In this document: positions 60,713 to 64,000 of the stretch, one piece after another
Position numbering within the stretch: position 1 is the first letter of the stretch
Layout of the letters: each line of letters begins with the position of its first letter
Source: Paenibacillus pedocola
Lineage (GTDB): Bacteria; Bacillota; Bacilli; Paenibacillales; Paenibacillaceae
NCBI RefSeq assembly: GCF_031599675.1
Contig: NZ_CP134223.1
Location: 5,332,001-5,396,000 of the forward strand
Direction: 5' to 3'
DNA length: 64,000 bases
Notes under the pieces: generated by a model
Database searches by the model: none
Seen by the model: the letters and a program-made list of their open reading frames with translations, nothing else
What the model was told of the DNA's origin: nothing
Position numbers and translations under genes: made by a program

Positions 60713-61324
60713 TTACTCCATCCGTTTCCGCTTATCCTCCTGCAAATGCCCCCAGTGGAAACGCACGAAGACCGCAAGCAGCACCGCAATGAAGACCGCA
60801 TACCAGAGCAGGAACCCGTTCCATTCCTCTCTGGGGACAATAAGTGAGGAGCCAATCGTGCCAAACAGCCAGATATAGGACAGGTTGCCAAGCACGGTGC
60901 CCCAGATCACAGCCGAAGCCTTAATCGGCGAGACTGCGGCCATAAAATTAATAATATTGCTGGGCATAATGGGTACGGTGCGCAGCAGGACCAGTGTCCA
61001 GATCCCGTACCGGTCGAGATAACGCTGCCACTTGTCATAACGTTTCAGCTTGGAGCGCCATTTCCGGTCAAACCAGCCAAACAGGTATCTGCGGAACAGG
61101 AAATAAACAAGCACCGAGCCCAAATTGCAGGCCATCCAGCTGACCAGCATCCCGCCAATGATATTAAATTCGGATACATGCAATACAATCAGTACCGCCA
61201 GCGGAAAAAATCCGAATAAACTCTGCAGCAGGGTAAGCGGAATCGTTGCCAGTAAAATGTAGGGTCCGCTCAGGCCCAGACTTTGCAGCAGCCAATCAAT
61301 CCAGTTGTTTATGATCTCTGTCAT
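60713..61324 (-). CDS. TVP38/TMEM64 (VTT domain) membrane protein
   Basis: A 203-residue DedA/VTT-type membrane protein with about five helices. Typical segments are PLTLLQSLFGFFPLAVL near the start, CNLGSVLVYFLFRRYL, the amphipathic WRSKLKRYDKWQRYLDRYG and the LLRTVPIMPSNIINFMAAVS motif (RxxPxxPxxxxN). The family is implicated in lipid scrambling or transport; the substrate is unknown. The ATG at 61324 follows GAAAGGAGACAGCTCC. Confidence 0.87.
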   Translation of the reverse strand: MTEIINNWIDWLLQSLGLSGPYILLATIPLTLLQSLFGFFPLAVLIVLHVSEFNIIGGMLVSWMACNLGSVLVYFLFRRYLFGWFDRKWRSKLKRYDKWQRYLDRYGIWTLVLLRTVPIMPSNIINFMAAVSPIKASAVIWGTVLGNLSYIWLFGTIGSSLIVPREEWNGFLLWYAVFIAVLLAVFVRFHWGHLQEDKRKRME

Positions 61325-61393
61325 GGAGCTGTCTCCTTTCTCGGCTATTGCTTCATCAGCTCCGCTAAGTACTTATATATGGTTTATTTTTCA

Positions 61394-61423
61394 AGAAAAA
61401 CACCCCTTACGGGGTGTTTATTG
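61394..61423 (-). terminator. opuA operon terminator
   Basis: AAACACCCC, TTAC and GGGGTGTTT form a stem-loop; on the minus strand it is followed by TTTCTTG. It lies 170 bases after the substrate-binding gene's stop. Confidence 0.82.
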
Positions 61424-61446
61424 AACAAGGATTATAAGGTGCATAT

Positions 61447-61555
61447 GAAAATGTATGTAAAGAACAATCACCGGCTAAAAAAAGGATTCACCGTCATCTT
61501 ACGGACGGTTACAACTTTGTAGCCATATGTTCTTTTCATCATAGCATACATTTTC
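61447..61555. repeat. Nested hairpin element in the 3' region of the opuA operon
   Basis: Four nested arm pairs: 61447-61457 with 61545-61555 (GAAAATGTATG, 11 bp), 61459-61466 with 61528-61535 (AAAGAACA), 61473-61477 with 61520-61524 (GGCTA) and 61490-61495 with 61504-61509 (ACCGTC). The element lies between the stop of the substrate-binding gene and its terminator, on the minus strand. No coding frame explains it. Confidence 0.8.
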
Positions 61556-61590
61556 AACTGCTGCAAAAGCGGACAAGCCGCCGGGTTATG

Positions 61591-62475
61591 CTATTCTTGT
61601 GCCTGAACAATCCAGCTTTCCACCTGCTCGGCATGCTCTTCCACCCAGCTCTTGGCCGCATCTTCCGGTGCTGCTCCGGCTTGAATATCAACCATAACCT
61701 GTTCCATATCTTCAGGAGTCCACTTGAATTGATCCAGGAATTGATACACCTCCGGTATATCCTCCGCTAGGCCCGTACGCACCATAGTATGGATCTCCTC
61801 GGCTCCCCCGAATACACCTTTAGGGTCTTCCAGATATTTCAGATCCATATTGGCGAACATCCAGTGCGGGGTCCAGGCCGTCACTACAATCGGCTCATTG
61901 TTCTGGTATGCTTTTTCCAGCTCCTGAACCATTGCCGCTGACGAGCTTTCCAGCAGCGTATAGTCACTCAGGCCGTAGTCTGTAATAGCCTGCTCGGTAG
62001 ACATCATAATCCCGGCCCCCGGCTCAATACCGACAATCCGGCCCTGTAGCTTTTCCGCCAAATCACTGTTCTTCAAATCTTCAATCGAATTGATCTCCAC
62101 ATACGTCGGAACAGCAAGGCCGGTCTTTGTGCCTTCCAGATTCGCGCCTAGATCTTCCATTTTATCGCCGTATTGCTCCAGATATGAAGCATGTGTGCCG
62201 GGCAGCCAGGCTGCAACCATCGCATCAGCACTTCCGTCCGCGACACCTGCCCACATCGGACCGGCATCCACCTGCAGCATCTCCACGCTCATCCCGAGCT
62301 TCGACTCCAGCACTTCCTTAACAACATAAGTGCTGGCAATCTCCGAATCCCAGGCCACGTAAGCCAGCTTCACCGTTTTCCCGCCGCTTGCCTCCGATGA
62401 ACATCCGGCCAAGAGAGCTACCAGCAGCACAGTTAGCAGTAATCCTACACTTTTCTTCTTTATCAATCTCATCAC
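61591..62475 (-). CDS. Glycine betaine/proline ABC transporter substrate-binding lipoprotein (OpuAC-like)
   Basis: A 294-residue lipoprotein with lipobox cysteine C25 (LLAGCSSEA). The mature domain begins VKLAYVAWDSEIASTYVVKEVL and includes the Trp-rich ligand cage elements MWAGVADGSADAMVAAWLPGTH and VTAWTPHWMF that bind quaternary ammonium groups. It is the third gene of an OpuA-type operon, 4 bases after the permease gene. Confidence 0.92.
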   Translation of the reverse strand: MMRLIKKKSVGLLLTVLLVALLAGCSSEASGGKTVKLAYVAWDSEIASTYVVKEVLESKLGMSVEMLQVDAGPMWAGVADGSADAMVAAWLPGTHASYLEQYGDKMEDLGANLEGTKTGLAVPTYVEINSIEDLKNSDLAEKLQGRIVGIEPGAGIMMSTEQAITDYGLSDYTLLESSSAAMVQELEKAYQNNEPIVVTAWTPHWMFANMDLKYLEDPKGVFGGAEEIHTMVRTGLAEDIPEVYQFLDQFKWTPEDMEQVMVDIQAGAAPEDAAKSWVEEHAEQVESWIVQAQE

Positions 62476-62479
62476 ACTC

Positions 62480-63313
62480 CTATAGTTGTTTGGGTTTGAA
62501 CAGCTTCTGTGTCAGGCGGTCGAGCAGAATCGCAATAATGACGATCGCAATCCCCGCTTCAAAGCCTGCTCCAGTCTTCGCCTGTGATACCGCCCGATAT
62601 ACGTAAGCTCCTACGCCCTGCGCACCGATCATCGACGAGATCACAACCATCGACAGCGACAGCATAATCGTCTGGTTAATGCCGGCCATGATGGTCGGCA
62701 GGGCAATCGGCAGCTGCAGCTTGAACAGCTTCTGGCCTGCCGTAGATCCGAAGGCATCCGCCGCTTCGACCAGCTCAGGCGATACCTGGCGAATCCCCAG
62801 ATTGGTCAATCGGATCGTTGGCGGAATCGCAAATATAATAGAAGCTATCACTCCGGGAACGACGCCCAGCGAGAAAAAAGATACCGCAGGCAGCAGGTAC
62901 ACAAACGCTGGCATGGTCTGCATAAAATCAAGCACCGGAGTCACGATATTCTGCACAGTTTTGCTCTGGGCACAAAGCACACCGACCGGAACGCCGATCA
63001 GTACAGCCAGTACCGAGGCGGTCAATACTAGCGCCAGCGACTGCATAGACGGGTTCCACAGGCCGAGATTATCAATCAGCAGCAGCCCGATCACCGCAAA
63101 CAGCGCCATACGCCACTTGCCGATCCAATAGGCCAGCGCAGTAATAATTAGAGTAAGCACAATGGCCGGAAGGAAGGTTAACACGGCTTCAATCCCGTTT
63201 ACCATTCCGCCGATCACAGCATGAATGAGGTCAAAGAAAGGGCCAAAATAAGTCATCAGCCAGTCCTCAAGCCACTCGATGCCTTTGCCGACCGGTAATT
63301 TAGGGATGTTCAT
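62480..63313 (-). CDS. Glycine betaine/proline ABC transporter permease (OpuAB-like)
   Basis: A 277-residue permease with about six helices and the binding-protein-dependent transport motif (EAADAFGSTAGQKLFKLQLPIA). The N terminus resembles ProW/OpuAB proteins (PVGKGIEWLEDWLMTYFGP). The start ATG at 63313 overlaps the ATPase gene stop by 4 bases. Confidence 0.93.
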   Translation of the reverse strand: MNIPKLPVGKGIEWLEDWLMTYFGPFFDLIHAVIGGMVNGIEAVLTFLPAIVLTLIITALAYWIGKWRMALFAVIGLLLIDNLGLWNPSMQSLALVLTASVLAVLIGVPVGVLCAQSKTVQNIVTPVLDFMQTMPAFVYLLPAVSFFSLGVVPGVIASIIFAIPPTIRLTNLGIRQVSPELVEAADAFGSTAGQKLFKLQLPIALPTIMAGINQTIMLSLSMVVISSMIGAQGVGAYVYRAVSQAKTGAGFEAGIAIVIIAILLDRLTQKLFKPKQL

Positions 63314-64000
63314 GAGCCAAGACCTCCTTCCGGAACTGCATTGCCGGCAAGTGCGGACAACACGGCTCCTTTAATGACAATTCCCTTAAGCTTGTCGCTG
63401 TCGTCCACCACTGCAACGGGCAGATGAGTCTCTGACATGAGCTCAAACAGATCATTCAGCAGGGTATCCGGGCCGACACGGGGAATTTCCCGCTGCAGCA
63501 CCTCAAGAATGCTTTTATTTTCTTTCAGCGCTCTGGAGGCATCATCCGCCGTAAGCACACCCTGCAGCTTCATTTCATTATTCGCCACGTACAGGCTGGA
63601 CACACCGCTGTCCCGCATAAGCTGCAAGGCGACCCGGGGGCCGCGCTCCGGCCGGATCATTTCCGGCTGGCGCATGACGTGGGAAGCAGTCAGTACCTTG
63701 GACAAATCGACGTCCTCGACAAACCGTTCTACATATTTGTTGGCCGGCTGAATGAGAATTTCCTCCGGTGTGCCGATCTGGACGATCACACCATCCTTCA
63801 TCAGGGCAATCCGGTCACCGATGCGCAGCGCCTCGTCCAGATCATGAGTGATGAAGACGATCGTCTTCTTCACTCTGGCCTGCAGTTCCAGCAGCTCCTG
63901 CTGCATATCCTTGCGGATCAGCGGATCCAGTGCACTGAAGGCTTCATCCATCAGCAGAATATCGGGATCATTGGCAAGTCCCCTCGCCAGACCGACACGC
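63310..64000 (-). CDS. Glycine betaine/proline ABC transporter ATP-binding protein (OpuAA-like), 3' part
   Basis: The gene runs off the right edge; the visible 3' part encodes about 229 residues. It contains Walker B and D-loop (LLMDEAFSALDP), the H-loop (VFITHDLDEALRIGD) and, after residue 90 of the visible part, tandem CBS domains (ASHVMRQPEMIRP...VLTADDASRALKE and a second copy ending VIKGAVLSALAG). OpuA-type ATPases with CBS domains respond to ionic strength, and in some species c-di-AMP. The ATG at 63951 is internal. Walker A is outside the window. Confidence 0.93.
   Translation of the reverse strand, partial: RVGLARGLANDPDILLMDEAFSALDPLIRKDMQQELLELQARVKKTIVFITHDLDEALRIGDRIALMKDGVIVQIGTPEEILIQPANKYVERFVEDVDLSKVLTASHVMRQPEMIRPERGPRVALQLMRDSGVSSLYVANNEMKLQGVLTADDASRALKENKSILEVLQREIPRVGPDTLLNDLFELMSETHLPVAVVDDSDKLKGIVIKGAVLSALAGNAVPEGGLGS

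Overview
The window reads as chromosomal DNA of an endospore-forming Firmicute, most likely a Paenibacillus. Reasons: strong AGGAGG-type ribosome binding sites with many TTG and GTG starts, sporulation genes (sda, an alpha/beta SASP gene with a sigma-G type promoter, ylbJ, yunB, a YheC/D family gene), gene order shared with Bacillus subtilis (uvrC-trxA, dnaB-dnaI, yuiB/yumB/yumC, yutM/yutJ/yuzB/yutI, yutD/lipA/lytH/yunB), and an mqnE gene plus a UbiD-type decarboxylase that point to the futalosine route to menaquinone. The genus is an inference from content, not from a database search. No phage, insertion sequence, CRISPR array, rRNA or tRNA gene was found.

Layout. 1-3.0 kb: the end of a membrane protein gene and a CPBP-type intramembrane protease. 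3.0-9.5 kb: a tiny membrane protein, uvrC, trxA, a YqzM-like small protein, the primosomal genes dnaI and dnaB, and yuiB. 9.7-13.4 kb: hemQ, a type II NADH dehydrogenase and a YumC-type ferredoxin-NADP reductase. 13.5-17.4 kb: the most accessory-looking stretch, with sda beside DnaA-box-like sites, a short YheC/D ATP-grasp gene, a small membrane protein and a three-gene cassette of unknown or DUF function. 17.4-20.9 kb: Fe-S carriers (yutM, yutI), mqnE, yutJ and yuzB. 21-24 kb: the metNIQ methionine importer behind a SAM-I riboswitch. 24-28 kb: a HEPN protein, a UbiD-like decarboxylase, ctaA and a thioredoxin-like gene. 28-35 kb: a MurJ/SpoVB-type flippase, DUF456, a HAD phosphatase, a class B PBP, a transglutaminase-like protein and a membrane protein. 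35-40 kb: an MFS transporter, a mini-Toprim protein, sco, ctaB and a YfhP-type protein, followed by a 51-bp tandem repeat array. 40.5-47 kb: trpS behind a tryptophan T-box, an aldose epimerase, a SASP gene, a 65-bp repeat, pepF, a YycC-like gene and a Cys-rich small protein. 47-53.5 kb: DUF2225, a truncated globin, a second tiny membrane protein, ylbJ, nadK, a secreted stalk-domain protein and an S41 protease. 53.5-64 kb: yutD, a large palindromic element, lipA, lytH, a GH13 enzyme behind a LacI-type operator, an alpha/beta hydrolase, yunB, a TVP38 protein, a nested hairpin element and an opuA-type glycine betaine importer that runs off the right edge.

Functional themes. Respiration and heme recur: HemQ makes heme b, CtaB and CtaA convert it to heme O and heme A, Sco serves copper delivery to cytochrome oxidase, MqnE and the UbiD protein serve menaquinone, and two type II NADH-dehydrogenase-like flavoproteins feed the pool. 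Envelope growth and sporulation form the second theme: PBP, flippase, LytH, YunB, YlbJ, SASP, Sda. Two regulatory RNAs are clear (SAM-I and T-box). No obvious new multi-gene system stands out. The best unexplained signals are two 31-residue membrane peptides with their own terminators, the palindromic elements at 54.2 and 61.5 kb, the two tandem repeat arrays and the terminator-bounded orphan cassette at 15.5-17.3 kb.
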